Assembly (NCBI GenBank): GCA_016931225.1
Contig: JAFGFE010000003.1
Location: 33,902 to 97,901, forward strand
DNA: 64,000 bases
Direction: 5' to 3'
Source of the DNA: Candidatus Zymogenaceae bacterium
GTDB lineage: Bacteria; Desulfobacterota; Zymogenia; Zymogenales; Zymogenaceae
Of the stretch, positions 44,941-54,353 are shown piece after piece. The notes beneath the pieces were generated by a model. That model was not told where the DNA came from and searched no databases. It was given only the letters and a program-made list of their open reading frames with translations. Each line of letters begins with the position of its first letter. Positions within the stretch are counted from its first letter, which is position 1. Position numbers and translations under genes: made by a program.

Positions 44941-45047
44941 TCTTTTTCACGCCCACGCACCGGAACCCTGTGGTGTGCAAGGCAAAAAAACATTGACCTC
45001 AGCTTTGTTTTCGCATAGGAATGAAGGGGAGCATCAGGGAGGTTATA

Positions 45048-45659
45048 ATGACATCACCGAAACGAAAAATCATAGGCGTCTGCGGAAGCCCCCGAACGGG
45101 ATCCAACAGCGGCGTCATGCTGGAGGCGATGCTTGAGGGCGCACGGGAGGCGGGCGTTGAGACGGAGCTGATACTCCTTTCCGATCTCGAGTTTTCCTCG
45201 TGCATCGGCTGTGAGGGGTGTCGAAGGGCGAAGACGTGCGTCGGCCTGGACGACGACATGACCCGACTCTACCCCTCCCTGATCGACGCCCGGGGCCTGG
45301 CGCTGGCCTCCCCCACCCACAACTACAACATCACCGCCCTGATGAAGACCTTCATCGATCGGCTCTACTGCTTTTACGACTTCACCGACGATCACCCCAG
45401 GGCGTACTCGAGCCGTCTTGCGGGCCGGGGCCGCGTCGCGGCGGCGGCCGCGGTCTGCGAGCAGACAGACTCATCGGACATGGGCTTTACCATCGAGGCC
45501 ATGACCCGGCCGCTTTCGGCCCTGGGATACGAGATCGCGGGAGACGTCCGGGCCTACGGCGTGTTCGAGGCGGGTGGAATCAAAAAACAACCGGACGTAC
45601 TGGAACAGTGCCGGGAGCTGGGACGAAGGACGGCACAGATGATTATCTCCGGGGGGTGA
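45048..45659 (+). CDS. NADPH-dependent FMN reductase / iron-sulfur flavoprotein-like
   Basis: 203 residues of the flavodoxin fold. It starts KIIGVCGSPRTGSNSGVMLE, the phosphate-binding loop of FMN reductases, then GVETELILLSDLEFSSCIGCEGCRRAKTC with Cys residues in C-x-x-C-x-x-C arrangement, as in iron-sulfur flavoproteins. ASPTHNYNITALMKTFIDR follows in the flavin-contacting region. It probably reduces FMN or acts as an electron-transfer flavoprotein, and a cluster at the Cys motif is possible. I chose ATG 45048, with GGGAGG about six bases upstream, over an ATG at 45021. Confidence 0.85.
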   Translation: MTSPKRKIIGVCGSPRTGSNSGVMLEAMLEGAREAGVETELILLSDLEFSSCIGCEGCRRAKTCVGLDDDMTRLYPSLIDARGLALASPTHNYNITALMKTFIDRLYCFYDFTDDHPRAYSSRLAGRGRVAAAAAVCEQTDSSDMGFTIEAMTRPLSALGYEIAGDVRAYGVFEAGGIKKQPDVLEQCRELGRRTAQMIISGG

Positions 45660-45712
45660 TGCCTTTTAATCCCCGCATTCTACCCACACCCCCCTTTCAA
45701 AAAACCACTCCC

Positions 45713-46504
45713 CTACCCGTGAACATAATCCCCAATACGGCGAATCCGCGCCATTTCGTCATCCGACAGCGGCCCCAGCTTCAGCGCCCGGGCGCCCTCG
45801 TCCAGCTGGGCCATGCTCCCGGGCCCCGTCATGCAGAGGTCCACATCCGGATGCGAGAGCACGAAGCGGTAGCAGTCCGCCGCCGACATCGGCGCATCCC
45901 CGGGCGGCATCTTCTTCGGCTTGAGGAGACTGCCGTGGCGGGTGGCCGTGTAGATGGTGACGCCGGGGCGGTTGCTTTTGGGAAGATACGGGAATATCTC
46001 CTCCTCCGCACCCCGATGGGCGGCGTTGTAGCGCGTCATGAAGATGTCGATGGGAGAGTCACTCATCCGTGCGATCCGTCCGAAGAGTTTTCGGTTGTGG
46101 CCGGACATGGCGATGAACCGGACGCGGCCCGCGTCTTTCTCCCTCAAGGCTGAATCGACAAGTCGCTCCATTGGATATCGATTATGCCATCCCAGAAGGA
46201 GCACGTCGGCGAAATCGACGCCCAGATTCATGAGCCCCTTCTCCACCGAGCGCCCCGTCATCAGGCCGAAGTGGTCATAACTCTGCAGGACAATGATGAT
46301 GTCATCCCGGTGTTTTTTCGCCAGAGTTCGAAGACCCTCTCCCATCCCCGACCTTCGGGGCGTGCTCCAGTAGAAGTAGTTGATTCCATATTCTTTATAG
46401 GCCTTTTCCACCCCTTTTCCGGAGATGCCGTACCCCCCGGCCAGGCCGAGCCTGCTCACCTGAAGGCCGGTCCTCCCCAGGGTGCGTCTTTCGGTAAAGT
46501 TCAC
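45713..46504 (-). CDS. Aldo/keto-reductase-fold protein lacking the catalytic tetrad
   Basis: 263 residues. The start RRTLGRTGLQVSRLGLAGG and the barrel pattern (SVEKGLMNLGVDFADVLLLG, KDAGRVRFIAMSGHNR) are typical of aldo/keto reductases. However, the usual GINFFDTADxYG reads GINYFYWSTPRRSG, the ATK strand reads IIIVLQS, and the active-site His of the LIHW-type strand is replaced (LLGWHN). So Asp, Tyr, Lys and probably His of the tetrad are gone. It may be a pseudoenzyme or have a different activity. Start is GTG with AAGGAGG seven bases upstream. It is convergent with the FMN reductase gene. Confidence 0.82.
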   Translation of the reverse strand: MNFTERRTLGRTGLQVSRLGLAGGYGISGKGVEKAYKEYGINYFYWSTPRRSGMGEGLRTLAKKHRDDIIIVLQSYDHFGLMTGRSVEKGLMNLGVDFADVLLLGWHNRYPMERLVDSALREKDAGRVRFIAMSGHNRKLFGRIARMSDSPIDIFMTRYNAAHRGAEEEIFPYLPKSNRPGVTIYTATRHGSLLKPKKMPPGDAPMSAADCYRFVLSHPDVDLCMTGPGSMAQLDEGARALKLGPLSDDEMARIRRIGDYVHG

Positions 46505-46613
46505 GGGATGCCTCCTTTCGTGTTCGATTGAGGACTATCTCACGGAATATATGCAATTATCACATATAAAAAAGACAAGCGCATCTTTATTCTATTGCAC
46601 ATTTTCATTCTAT

Positions 46614-46651
46614 AAAAAAACCGGGATTCGAGAACATTCTCGAATCCCGGT
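46614..46651 (-). terminator. Terminator of the outer-membrane protein gene
   Basis: A 14-base-pair perfect stem, ACCGGGATTCGAGA with TCTCGAATCCCGGT (46620-46651) around ACAT, flanked by seven A on the plus strand, which is a T-run for minus-strand transcripts. Confidence 0.9.
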
Positions 46652-46679
46652 CCGATTTGATATGCTTTGCGGTTATATT

Positions 46680-48422
46680 TTAAAACTTATACCTGAGCTC
46701 GATCCTCCCGCCGTACTCCCAGGTGGAGACGTCCGTGCCCACGGAGCTGGGGCCCTCAAAGGTCAGACGAAAGGGTGTCCACCAAAAGTTGCCGAAGTAA
46801 CCGCCGGTGGCGCTCCCATCGAGATTGTATTCCAGCCCGTCCAGGGGCACCACCATCATCCCCGCAAGATCGATCGTCAGCCGGTCCAGGGGCGTGATCG
46901 AAAGATCGAGGAGGAACGACAGGTTCTGGTATACATCCCTGTCGGAGTAGTCAAACGTCAGCTCGGGGACCGGCGCTATAGTGGGATCAAAATCCTGCCC
47001 CGGGATGCAGAATCGATCCAGCTCCATCCTCCCCAGGCCCACGTCGTACCGCACCCCGAGGGAGGCGGTGAGAATATCAGAAAACGTGCGGTCCAGGATG
47101 AATTCCACCGAGAAGATGTCCCTTGTTTCCCTCAACAGGTCGTCGTAGAGAACCTCCACCGGGACGCCCCAGCCGTAGCCAAAGATATCATCGTTGCTCA
47201 TATAGCTTGCGTGACGATACTTCATGTGCTCGTAGGAGAAAATCGCCTCGGCATCGAACCCTCCCAGGGGGAACTCCACGCCCCCGCCCAAGAGCAGCCG
47301 CCACTCGCCGTAATCGTCCCTGAAGGTTGTGGGTACTCCCTCCAGGGATAACATCTGAGTCTTCGTCAGGTAAAGGAATCCCCGGGGATGTCCATCCATC
47401 CCCCAGGATATCGCCTCCCGGGAAAACTCGACGAAAAAGGGGATGGTCAGAGTATCGTTTATCTCATATGACCCATCGAGGGACAGCATGATGTCCCAGC
47501 CGAAGAGGTCGTTGGAATCCATGTTGTGATCATAATACGACGAACCGACTATACCTATTACATCGTACGTGACTTCGGCCATGACCGCCTTTTCCTTCAC
47601 TTCCCCGACGGTCATGCCGCTCTCGATCGTGACATCGAACCGCAGCCGATCCAGAGGGGAGAGAGAGATCCCCAGCACCGGGGCGAATCGATGGCGCTCT
47701 GTCTTGAAGGTCTTATCGATCCACACGTCTTCCCATTCCAGTATTGGAAATCCCGGCCACCAATCATACCCGACGTCGGTCCGTGAGTAGTTGGTCTTCT
47801 CGATCCCGTATTCGTACCGAAATCCCATTCCCACCGAGAGGGTATCACTGAAATTCACGTCGTACAGCGCCGAGAGAGCCAGATCATGAGCATCCACGTC
47901 CCTCAGTATGGATGACGTGACCGATGAGGCCGGATTCGGCCAGCCGGGGAACGAGGGGTCATAGGTGGAAAGTGTCGAATTTCCATCCATTTTGACATCG
48001 CCGTAGCGATATTCCAGCAGAAACAGCGCGCTTGCGCGGTCCCCGGTCTTCAGCGCCGCACCGATGCTCGTCCCCATGGAATTGGTGCGCCAAATCTCCC
48101 GCCCGTCCGAGACGGAGTACCAGTCGGGAGGTGGGAGAAACCTATTGCTTTGGTAGAAATAGGAGTCGACGGCCGCCCGGGTGGTGCTGCCCATGTACCA
48201 GGTATCGAACAGGAAGATCGGGCCCCCGTCCACGTCGATGAGGGCGGGATTGTCACCTATAGCATCATTCCCCATGCTGCCGTCATGATAGGGCAGAAGC
48301 CGGGGCGTGTCGGTAAAATCGGTGTTGTTCATCAACAGGTAGTCCTGACCGTATGCCGGCACCATCCACAGGACGGCGATGACGGATACAACTGCCAGGA
48401 TACAATATCGTCTCGATATCAT
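46680..48422 (-). CDS. Outer-membrane beta-barrel protein
   Basis: 580 residues. The signal peptide MISRRYCILAVVSVIAVLWM ends near AYGQ (about residue 24). The rest is rich in alternating aromatic and polar strands separated by turns, and the last residues YGGRIELRYKF end in Phe, the usual signal for barrel assembly. Repeated segments such as LSVGMGFRYEYGIEKTN and LTASLGVRYDVGLGRMEL look like long antiparallel strands, perhaps 16-20. The family is not recognised, and a porin or hydrophobic-compound channel is possible. I chose ATG 48422 (GGGAGG eight bases upstream) rather than 48437. Confidence 0.78.
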   Translation of the reverse strand: MISRRYCILAVVSVIAVLWMVPAYGQDYLLMNNTDFTDTPRLLPYHDGSMGNDAIGDNPALIDVDGGPIFLFDTWYMGSTTRAAVDSYFYQSNRFLPPPDWYSVSDGREIWRTNSMGTSIGAALKTGDRASALFLLEYRYGDVKMDGNSTLSTYDPSFPGWPNPASSVTSSILRDVDAHDLALSALYDVNFSDTLSVGMGFRYEYGIEKTNYSRTDVGYDWWPGFPILEWEDVWIDKTFKTERHRFAPVLGISLSPLDRLRFDVTIESGMTVGEVKEKAVMAEVTYDVIGIVGSSYYDHNMDSNDLFGWDIMLSLDGSYEINDTLTIPFFVEFSREAISWGMDGHPRGFLYLTKTQMLSLEGVPTTFRDDYGEWRLLLGGGVEFPLGGFDAEAIFSYEHMKYRHASYMSNDDIFGYGWGVPVEVLYDDLLRETRDIFSVEFILDRTFSDILTASLGVRYDVGLGRMELDRFCIPGQDFDPTIAPVPELTFDYSDRDVYQNLSFLLDLSITPLDRLTIDLAGMMVVPLDGLEYNLDGSATGGYFGNFWWTPFRLTFEGPSSVGTDVSTWEYGGRIELRYKF

Positions 48423-48614
48423 GTAATTACCTCCCAAAACACATATTCATTTCATTATATACTTTGGTAACGTATACCATACTTCACACGGATTGGACAC
48501 TGTTTTATTTAAACAATGAAATTTTTCTAAATCCGATCAATTCGACAAAACATATGAACACGATATGTCACCTATACCCGCTTCCCACCTATTCCTCGGG
48601 CGGTGTCAATTGTA

Positions 48615-48644
48615 TTGACCGCAAGCGACTTGTAAGGGTATGAT
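48615..48644 (+). promoter_or_regulatory. Candidate promoter of the isochorismatase-like gene with repeated TTGAC half-sites
   Basis: TTGACC (48615-48620) and TATGAT (48639-48644) are 18 bases apart. The surroundings hold GTCAAT-TGT-ATTGAC (48605-48619), a perfect inverted repeat overlapping the -35 box, and two more TTGACAC copies at 48644-48650 and 48682-48688. Confidence 0.45.
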
Positions 48645-48719
48645 TGACACGTCGTCATCGAAATCCGCCCAGAGCGGGCGGTTGACACCGATTCATTTTC
48701 CTAATACAGGAGTACACCA

Positions 48720-49424
48720 ATGGCGGAATTGACCATGGTGGACGTGGTGGCCGCGTCCTACGAGCTCTCTCCGGATGGACTTGAGCATCTCCCGGCGCCG
48801 ACGAAGAAAAACACGGCGCTTCTCCTTGTCGACATCCAGGGTCTGGCGACCCCGGATTATCTGGCGAAAAAGGCCGTGGCCAAGGGCCTCCCCGAAGACC
48901 AGGTGACGGCCGCCCTGGCCGACTACCGGGAGCGTTTCGACGCGGCCCTGGCCAACTGCGCCCGGGTTTTATCCGCCGCCAGAAAAAACAACATTCTCCC
49001 CATCCACGTCAAGATCGAAACCCGCGCAATCGACGCCCGGGACGCCGGCCTGGGGCATAAACTCTTGGATTGGCGTGTCGTGCCGGGAAGCGACGGGGCG
49101 CGGTTCCTTGACGAGTGCGCCCCCAAGCCGGGGGAGATGGTCATCACAAAGACCGCCAGCTCCGCGTTCATCGGTACGGGACTTCATCAGACCCTTTCAA
49201 ACATGGGAATACGGGTTTTGTATGTCGCCGGGTTCGTGGCCGATGAGTGTGTGGAGACGACGGTTCGGGTCGGCATCGATCTCGGGTATTTTACCAACCT
49301 GATCTCCGACGCCACCACCACATACTATGAAAAGAACCACCGGCATGTGGTGGACAAATTCACCGAATGGGGCATTACGATAACGGCCCAGCAGGTCTCG
49401 GAGATTTTTGAATCCCTCACATAA
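48720..49424 (+). CDS. Isochorismatase-family cysteine hydrolase
   Basis: 234 residues. The catalytic triad of the family is visible: Asp in ALLLVDIQGLA, Lys in MVITKTASSAFIGTG and Cys in VADECVETTVR, with the GIRVLYVAG strand before it. Members hydrolyse amides such as nicotinamide, carbamoylsarcosine or small ureides, or isochorismate. The N-terminal extension of about 30 residues and the insertion KKAVAKGLPEDQVTAALADY are not in the minimal family, so the substrate is not predictable. CAGGAG precedes the ATG. The gene seems to be monocistronic. Confidence 0.88.
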   Translation: MAELTMVDVVAASYELSPDGLEHLPAPTKKNTALLLVDIQGLATPDYLAKKAVAKGLPEDQVTAALADYRERFDAALANCARVLSAARKNNILPIHVKIETRAIDARDAGLGHKLLDWRVVPGSDGARFLDECAPKPGEMVITKTASSAFIGTGLHQTLSNMGIRVLYVAGFVADECVETTVRVGIDLGYFTNLISDATTTYYEKNHRHVVDKFTEWGITITAQQVSEIFESLT

Positions 49425-49470
49425 CAGGGCTTTTGGACACATCGATACGACACACGCAGGCGGGGCGGTA

Positions 49471-49926
49471 TCACTCCCTCATTTTCACCGCCACGACCCG
49501 CCCCTTCGCAGACAGCACATCATCCGCGTGAACGGTGCATGACACGACGCTCTTTCTGGGAGTCGTCTCTTCGATGCGGGCTGTAAGTAAAAGCTCCGCC
49601 CCGACCGGCGTGGGTGCGATGTAGTCCACCTCGAGCCTGGCGGTAAAGAACAGGATCACGGGATCCACCCCCAGGGTCTTCCCCTCAGCGTCGTGGGCCG
49701 CGGCTGCGGCGGTGCCGATAGAGTGACAATCGACCAGGCAGGCGATGAGCCCCCCGTATACCAGACCCGGATAGGCGAGGTGATCGTCACTCGGCCTGTA
49801 ACGACAGACCCCCTCTGCGCCGTCCCAGTAGGTCTTTATGGCAAGCCCCGTCGGATTGTGCCGCCCACAGCCGTAACAGACGGCGATATCGTCGGGATAA
49901 AAATCCTGGATCGCTTTTTCACTCAT
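49471..49926 (-). CDS. PaaI-type hotdog-fold thioesterase
   Basis: 151 residues. The N-terminus has a CYGCGRHNPTGLAIKTYWDG segment, then AYPGLVYGGLIACLVDCHSIG, the PaaI/YiiD-type motif with the long central helix, and VDYIAPTPVGAELLLTARI as the following strands. Such enzymes hydrolyse acyl-CoA thioesters. The catalytic acidic residue is probably Asp in LVDCHS. The Cys pair near the start is common in this subgroup. It is convergent with the isochorismatase gene, and no operon is visible. Confidence 0.85.
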   Translation of the reverse strand: MSEKAIQDFYPDDIAVCYGCGRHNPTGLAIKTYWDGAEGVCRYRPSDDHLAYPGLVYGGLIACLVDCHSIGTAAAAAHDAEGKTLGVDPVILFFTARLEVDYIAPTPVGAELLLTARIEETTPRKSVVSCTVHADDVLSAKGRVVAVKMRE

Positions 49927-50261
49927 GGCGTTTCATATCCTTTCCGCTGACGCTCCGTATCTGTGCTCCGATCAAAATGGTGTGCCTCCTCCTCTCATAG
50001 CATTCTCACGTGCGTGCGCGGGATGTCAAGGGAAAAACAAACGTGCAGGACTTTTCATCATCTCTGTAGATGTCGCATCATAAATTTTTGGGATTGACCT
50101 CTCCCCCTCATCGCAGTATAGTCATTCGATACTTCGAAAAAGTCACTCCCGTCGTGAGCGGGCTTCTTATTCGGCGGCGTGAAAAATACCAAAAACTCTC
50201 CCCCCCGGTGACGAAGGGGGACGCCGGGAAGACCGGGACCAGAAATCCAGGAGGAAACAAC
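49927..50261 (+). promoter_or_regulatory. Upstream region and leader of the aromatic fusion gene
   Basis: A promoter with TTGACC (50094-50099) and TATAGT (50117-50122), spacing 17, gives a predicted leader of about 130 bases. The leader holds small hairpins (CCCG...CGGG near 50146-50163 and CCCCC...GGGGG near 50203-50222) but no T-box or trp-type leader peptide that I can recognise. A GGAGGAAACAAC ribosome-binding site precedes the GTG at 50262. Confidence 0.6.
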
Positions 50262-52151
50262 GTGATACTGATACTGTCAAAAGACATCACGAAGAAGCAG
50301 AAAAAACAGTTGATTGATACCCTGAAGACCGAAGACTGCATAATCCGTGAGATCGTCGGTGTGGAGGAGACGATTCTGGGACTGGTGGGGCAAATCAAGC
50401 GGGACATCAGATACTTCGAGACGCTTCCCGGCGTCTCCAAGGTGATTCCCATATCCAAGCCCTACAAGCTGGTCTCGACGGAGTTGCATCCGGAGCCGTC
50501 GGTCATCCATGTAGGAGACGTCGCCATCGGCGGAGACCGCCTTGTGGTCATCGCCGGTCCCTGCGCCGTCGAGAGCAGGGAGCGCACCCTGGAAATCGCC
50601 CGAGCGGTGAAGCGACACGGCGCCGTGCTCTTTCGCGGCGGCGCCTTCAAGCCGCGGACCTCTCCCTACTCCTTCCAGGGTCTTGAGGCCGAGGGGTTGA
50701 AGATACTGGCCGAGGTGCGGGAGGAGACCGGCATGGGGGTCGTATCCGAGATGACATCCCCCGGCCAGGCCGACCTGATGATGAAGTACGTCGACATGGT
50801 CCAGGTGGGCGCCCGGAACATGCAGAACTTCGAGCTTTTGAAATCCGTCGGCCGCATCGGCAAGCCCGTGCTCCTCAAGCGGGGGCTCTCGGCCACCATC
50901 GAGGAATGGCTCATGGCCGCCGAATACATCCTGAGTGAGGGAAACGACAACGTGATCCTGTGCGAGCGGGGCATCCGCACCTACGAGACCTATACCAGAA
51001 ACACCCTGGACCTGTCGGCGATCCCGGTTACCAAAAAGCTCACCCACCTGCCGGTCATCGTCGATCCGAGCCACGCCACCGGCCTCCGGGAAAAGGTCAG
51101 CCCCATGGCCCGGGCCGCCATCGCCACCGGGGCCGACGGCCTGATTGTCGAGGTACACACAAATCCGGAGGAGGCCCTCTCCGACGGCCCCCAGAGCCTC
51201 TACCCCCAGCAGTTCGAACAGCTCATGCGGGACCTCGCGGTCATCGCGCCGGTGGTGGGAAAACAGGTGGATCTGGATTACCTGGAAAAAACCCGGTCTC
51301 TTGCCGCATTGAGGAAGAAACCGGGGGAGACAGCCGAGATCGTCTATCGCGGCGACCCAGGCACGGCGAGCTATAAGGCCTGCTCTCATTTCTTCGGCGA
51401 GGGGTCGTTTCGGGGCATCGAGACGTTTCGGGAGGTATTCGAGGCGGTGAAAAGAAAAGACGCCTCAATGGGGGTGATCCCCCTGGAAAACTCCCTGACC
51501 GGCAGCATTCATGAAAACTACGATCTGCTTTTGGAATACGATCTCTCCATCGTAGGGGAGCTGACACTCAGGATAATCCACAGTCTCATCGGCCTGCCGG
51601 GAGCAAAGACGGAAGACATACGGCGGGTCTACTCCCATCCCCAGGTCTTCGAGCGATGCAAGGAATTTTTGGACGACCACCCGGACTGGGAGCTGGTGGC
51701 CGCCAAGGACGTACTCAGGGGCATCGAGCGGGTCAAAAACAATAATAATCCAAAGGAAGCGGTCATCGGCAGCAGTGAGGCTGCGGACATTTCCAACCTC
51801 GTCATCCTCAAGGAGGGGATCGAAACCAGCCCGCAGAATTTCACCCGTTTTGTGGTCATTTCCGACACGGAGAAGTGGGAGGGCGAACGGGACAAATCCT
51901 CGCTGATTTTCGCGGTGGCGGACAAGCCGGGCGCCCTCTTCCAGTCGCTCCGGGTATTCGCAGACCAAGGAATCAACATGGTCAAGCTGGAATCCCGGGC
52001 CATTCCCCACAAGCCCTGGAGATATCTCTTTTATGTGGATATCGAGCTGGACGTGACGGACAAAAAAAACAAATCGGTCATCACCCTGCTTGAGAAAAAC
52101 ACCGATTTTCTGAAGGTGCTGGGGAGCTATCGAAAGGGCACCATCCTGTAA
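50262..52151 (+). CDS. DAHP synthase-prephenate dehydratase fusion protein
   Basis: 629 residues from GTG 50262. A ferredoxin-like regulatory domain (about 1-75) is followed by a type I-beta 3-deoxy-7-phosphoheptulonate synthase (about 90-345: [47 protein letters not shown]). A linker leads to prephenate dehydratase (about 360-545: [21 protein letters not shown], catalytic TRF at 528-530) and an ACT domain (about 550-629, with KLESRAI). It thus joins the first step of the shikimate pathway to the committed step of phenylalanine synthesis in one polypeptide with two regulatory domains. The longer frame from 50070 would start upstream of the promoter. Confidence 0.93.
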   Translation: MILILSKDITKKQKKQLIDTLKTEDCIIREIVGVEETILGLVGQIKRDIRYFETLPGVSKVIPISKPYKLVSTELHPEPSVIHVGDVAIGGDRLVVIAGPCAVESRERTLEIARAVKRHGAVLFRGGAFKPRTSPYSFQGLEAEGLKILAEVREETGMGVVSEMTSPGQADLMMKYVDMVQVGARNMQNFELLKSVGRIGKPVLLKRGLSATIEEWLMAAEYILSEGNDNVILCERGIRTYETYTRNTLDLSAIPVTKKLTHLPVIVDPSHATGLREKVSPMARAAIATGADGLIVEVHTNPEEALSDGPQSLYPQQFEQLMRDLAVIAPVVGKQVDLDYLEKTRSLAALRKKPGETAEIVYRGDPGTASYKACSHFFGEGSFRGIETFREVFEAVKRKDASMGVIPLENSLTGSIHENYDLLLEYDLSIVGELTLRIIHSLIGLPGAKTEDIRRVYSHPQVFERCKEFLDDHPDWELVAAKDVLRGIERVKNNNNPKEAVIGSSEAADISNLVILKEGIETSPQNFTRFVVISDTEKWEGERDKSSLIFAVADKPGALFQSLRVFADQGINMVKLESRAIPHKPWRYLFYVDIELDVTDKKNKSVITLLEKNTDFLKVLGSYRKGTIL

Positions 52152-52204
52152 CGGCTCCCTTCCGTACGGGAACACGGACAGTCGGAATATACCATCTTTT
52201 ACGC

Positions 52205-52241
52205 AAACCGGGGAGCCGATAATCGATCGGCTCCCCGGTTT
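52205..52241. terminator. Hairpin after the aromatic fusion gene
   Basis: Perfect 16-base-pair stem (52205-52220 with 52226-52241; AAACCGGGGAGCCGAT and its complement) around AATCG. The T-tract is short (TTT then CATT), so it may act mainly as a strong stem ending the plus-strand transcript. Confidence 0.7.
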
Positions 52242-52404
52242 CATTACAATAAGATTTTGCTTTCACCATTCAACCCGGAGAACAGGCTTCGTCATTTTTC
52301 GATTTATCCGATGAACGATGTATCGGACACATCATGACAGGAATTTCCTTGCGTGAAGCATCCCCCGCCGGTAGGCGAAACTGTTTCGTCGCCTCTTCAC
52401 ACAC

Positions 52405-53661
52405 CTATTCCTTATGCCTGTCGGCGGTGATATCGCTCCTGATCTCGATGACGCCGTCGACCTTTCCCGCATCGTCGATGACCGGGACGGCCTTGACGCG
52501 CCACTTCCGCCCGTCACTCGATTCGATTTCCCCGACACACTCCTTTTTGCCGGAAAGGGCGGCTGTGACCGGACAGGCGTCCCGGACGGCCTTGCGCTCC
52601 TTGAACAGCTTGTGACACTCTTTCCCGATCATCTTCCCTTCGGGAACACCGGTCAGCTCCGCGGCCGCCCTGTTCGCCCACTGTATCCGCAAATCGGTAT
52701 CGAAATAAACGATGCTCTCCGAAACATTGTCGAGTATCACTCGAAGCTCGCCCGTGGTTGCGGCCAGCTCCCGCTCGATCCGGTCCCGTTCCTTGGTCTC
52801 TTTTTTCAGAAGTCTGTCTTGACGTTTCAGCTCCTTGGTCCGCCGTACCACCTCTGCTTCCAGCTCGTCATGGGCGCGCTGGAGGAGTTCCTGGGCAATC
52901 CGCTTTTCGGTAATATCCTCGATACAGACCATCACCAGATTCCTGGGCAAAAACGAGCAACTGACCGAGAAGAACCGTGTCTTTCCCGTATTTTTGTCCG
53001 TATACTCAAGCTCGCTCTTTTTATTCTCCCGATCCCGGGCGCATTGATGCATCAGGTGGATGATCTCGTTTTTTTCCTTGAATAACAACAGGGCGCTCGT
53101 CCCGATATCGGCGCCGTCTGTTTCTCCAATAATTTTATCCGCGGCGTGATTGAAATTAATCAGGGTGAAATCTTCCGGGTCGATCCGAAATGTGAAGGTG
53201 GGTACGGGAATTCCTGCATACTGGGCGCGGAGCCGCTCTTCGGAGAGCATTAATCCCTCCTGCATGCGCGTCCGCTCCAGGGCATAGGCAATGGACCTGA
53301 TGAGGATGTCCGGCGTGATGTCTTTCTTGAACAGGTAATCCTGAGCGCCCTGTTTGAGCGCCTGTATCGCTACGTTCTCGTACTCCCAGGATGAGAGAAC
53401 GATAACGGGCGCGCCGGGTGCACTGTTTTGAAGGATTTCAATGGTATGTGCATCCGAACCAGTATCCGGGATGATATCGGTGAGGATGATATCGGGTATG
53501 ATCGAAGAAACAATATCCAGGGCTTCGGCGATATTCCGCACGTGAATCACCTCTATCTGCTCACCCCGCCGTTCATGTATCATCGTACGGATGAGCCGGG
53601 CGAATTCAACATCGTCCTCCACCAGGAGTACTATTTCTCTAAACGGTAACATGTGAACCAC
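52405..53661 (-). CDS. REC-PAS-PAS signalling protein without output domain
   Basis: 418 residues. The receiver domain (about 8-130) has acidic residues in LLVEDDVEFARL, phosphoacceptor Asp62 in PDIILTDIIPDTG, and Lys in KQGAQDYLFKKDI. A PAS domain follows (about 145-265, ending CIEDITEKRIAQE), then a long coiled coil (about 265-310) and a second PAS domain (about 310-415, ending IEIRSDITADRHKE). No kinase, GGDEF or DNA-binding domain follows, and the stop is clear. It probably relays signals to a partner such as a soluble kinase. An ATG at 53652 is an alternative start. It resembles the N-terminal half of the kinase at 16906-18387. Confidence 0.85.
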   Translation of the reverse strand: MVHMLPFREIVLLVEDDVEFARLIRTMIHERRGEQIEVIHVRNIAEALDIVSSIIPDIILTDIIPDTGSDAHTIEILQNSAPGAPVIVLSSWEYENVAIQALKQGAQDYLFKKDITPDILIRSIAYALERTRMQEGLMLSEERLRAQYAGIPVPTFTFRIDPEDFTLINFNHAADKIIGETDGADIGTSALLLFKEKNEIIHLMHQCARDRENKKSELEYTDKNTGKTRFFSVSCSFLPRNLVMVCIEDITEKRIAQELLQRAHDELEAEVVRRTKELKRQDRLLKKETKERDRIERELAATTGELRVILDNVSESIVYFDTDLRIQWANRAAAELTGVPEGKMIGKECHKLFKERKAVRDACPVTAALSGKKECVGEIESSDGRKWRVKAVPVIDDAGKVDGVIEIRSDITADRHKE

Positions 53662-53929
53662 GCCAACCGGAAATGAGAAAAGAGAGGGTAACGGTCATCT
53701 CCGCTCGAAAACAAGAGGACATCTCGCATCCACTTGATATATATATTATATGTATCGCGAACGCAATGACGCACCGTGAAACGATCACATCACATGCGAA
53801 ATCGATCCTGCAAAACAACAATCGCCCGATCGACGACCACAGGGAGCAGTAACCCCATATGGCGGTAGGATATGTTTCAATATCGCGGAAAATATTCTAT
53901 CGTCGACTTGTATCAATCTTGTTCGAATC

Positions 53930-54352
53930 TCACTTTTCGAATTGAAACAGGGGCCGGCAGGCGTCACCCGCCGAATAGGCGTCCCCGGGAAACACGCGGG
54001 CGCCGATGGTCTCCCCCATCCTCACCCTTTTCCCAATAATATCCATGTTTACGACGGCGGGGTCCACGTCCACCAGGTTCCCCATGATCCACGGCCCTTC
54101 ATCCAACTCCACCATCACGACGGTATAGGGGGCCTCGCTCTCTCTGCCGAGGGGAGCCACGAAGTTGACGGTAAATGTCTGAATGACGCCCCGACCACTC
54201 AGCTCCTTTACTTCAAGGTCGCCGGCACCGCAGGCCGGGCAGATCATCACCGGCGGCGTGATGACCGCACTGCACTTTGTGCATGTCAATCCCAAAAGCC
54301 GGTTTTTTTTGAGTGCTCTGTTATATTCGTCGAATGTCAGCGTATATTCCAT
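53930..54352 (-). CDS. DUF35 OB-fold acyl-CoA-associated protein
   Basis: 140 residues. A zinc ribbon (LTCTKC and MICPACG) is followed by an OB-fold with GRGVIQTFTVNFVAPLGRES then PYTVVMVELDEGPWIMGNLV, the DUF35 (ChsH2-type) pattern. These proteins form complexes with thiolase-fold enzymes and sometimes carry a hydratase or aldolase partner in steroid side-chain and acyl-CoA degradation. Its ATG lies one base after the stop codon of the thiolase gene, so the two are coupled. Confidence 0.9.
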   Translation of the reverse strand: MEYTLTFDEYNRALKKNRLLGLTCTKCSAVITPPVMICPACGAGDLEVKELSGRGVIQTFTVNFVAPLGRESEAPYTVVMVELDEGPWIMGNLVDVDPAVVNMDIIGKRVRMGETIGARVFPGDAYSAGDACRPLFQFEK

Positions 54353-54353
54353 G

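Noticed and set aside
50070..50261. N-terminal extension of the aromatic fusion protein from ATG 50070
   Set aside because: A TTGACC-17-TATAGT promoter lies within it and a strong GGAGGAAACAAC site precedes GTG 50262.
53921..53945. GTTCGAATC, resembling a tRNA T-loop
   Set aside because: The flanks do not pair, and no D-arm, anticodon arm or acceptor stem can be built upstream.
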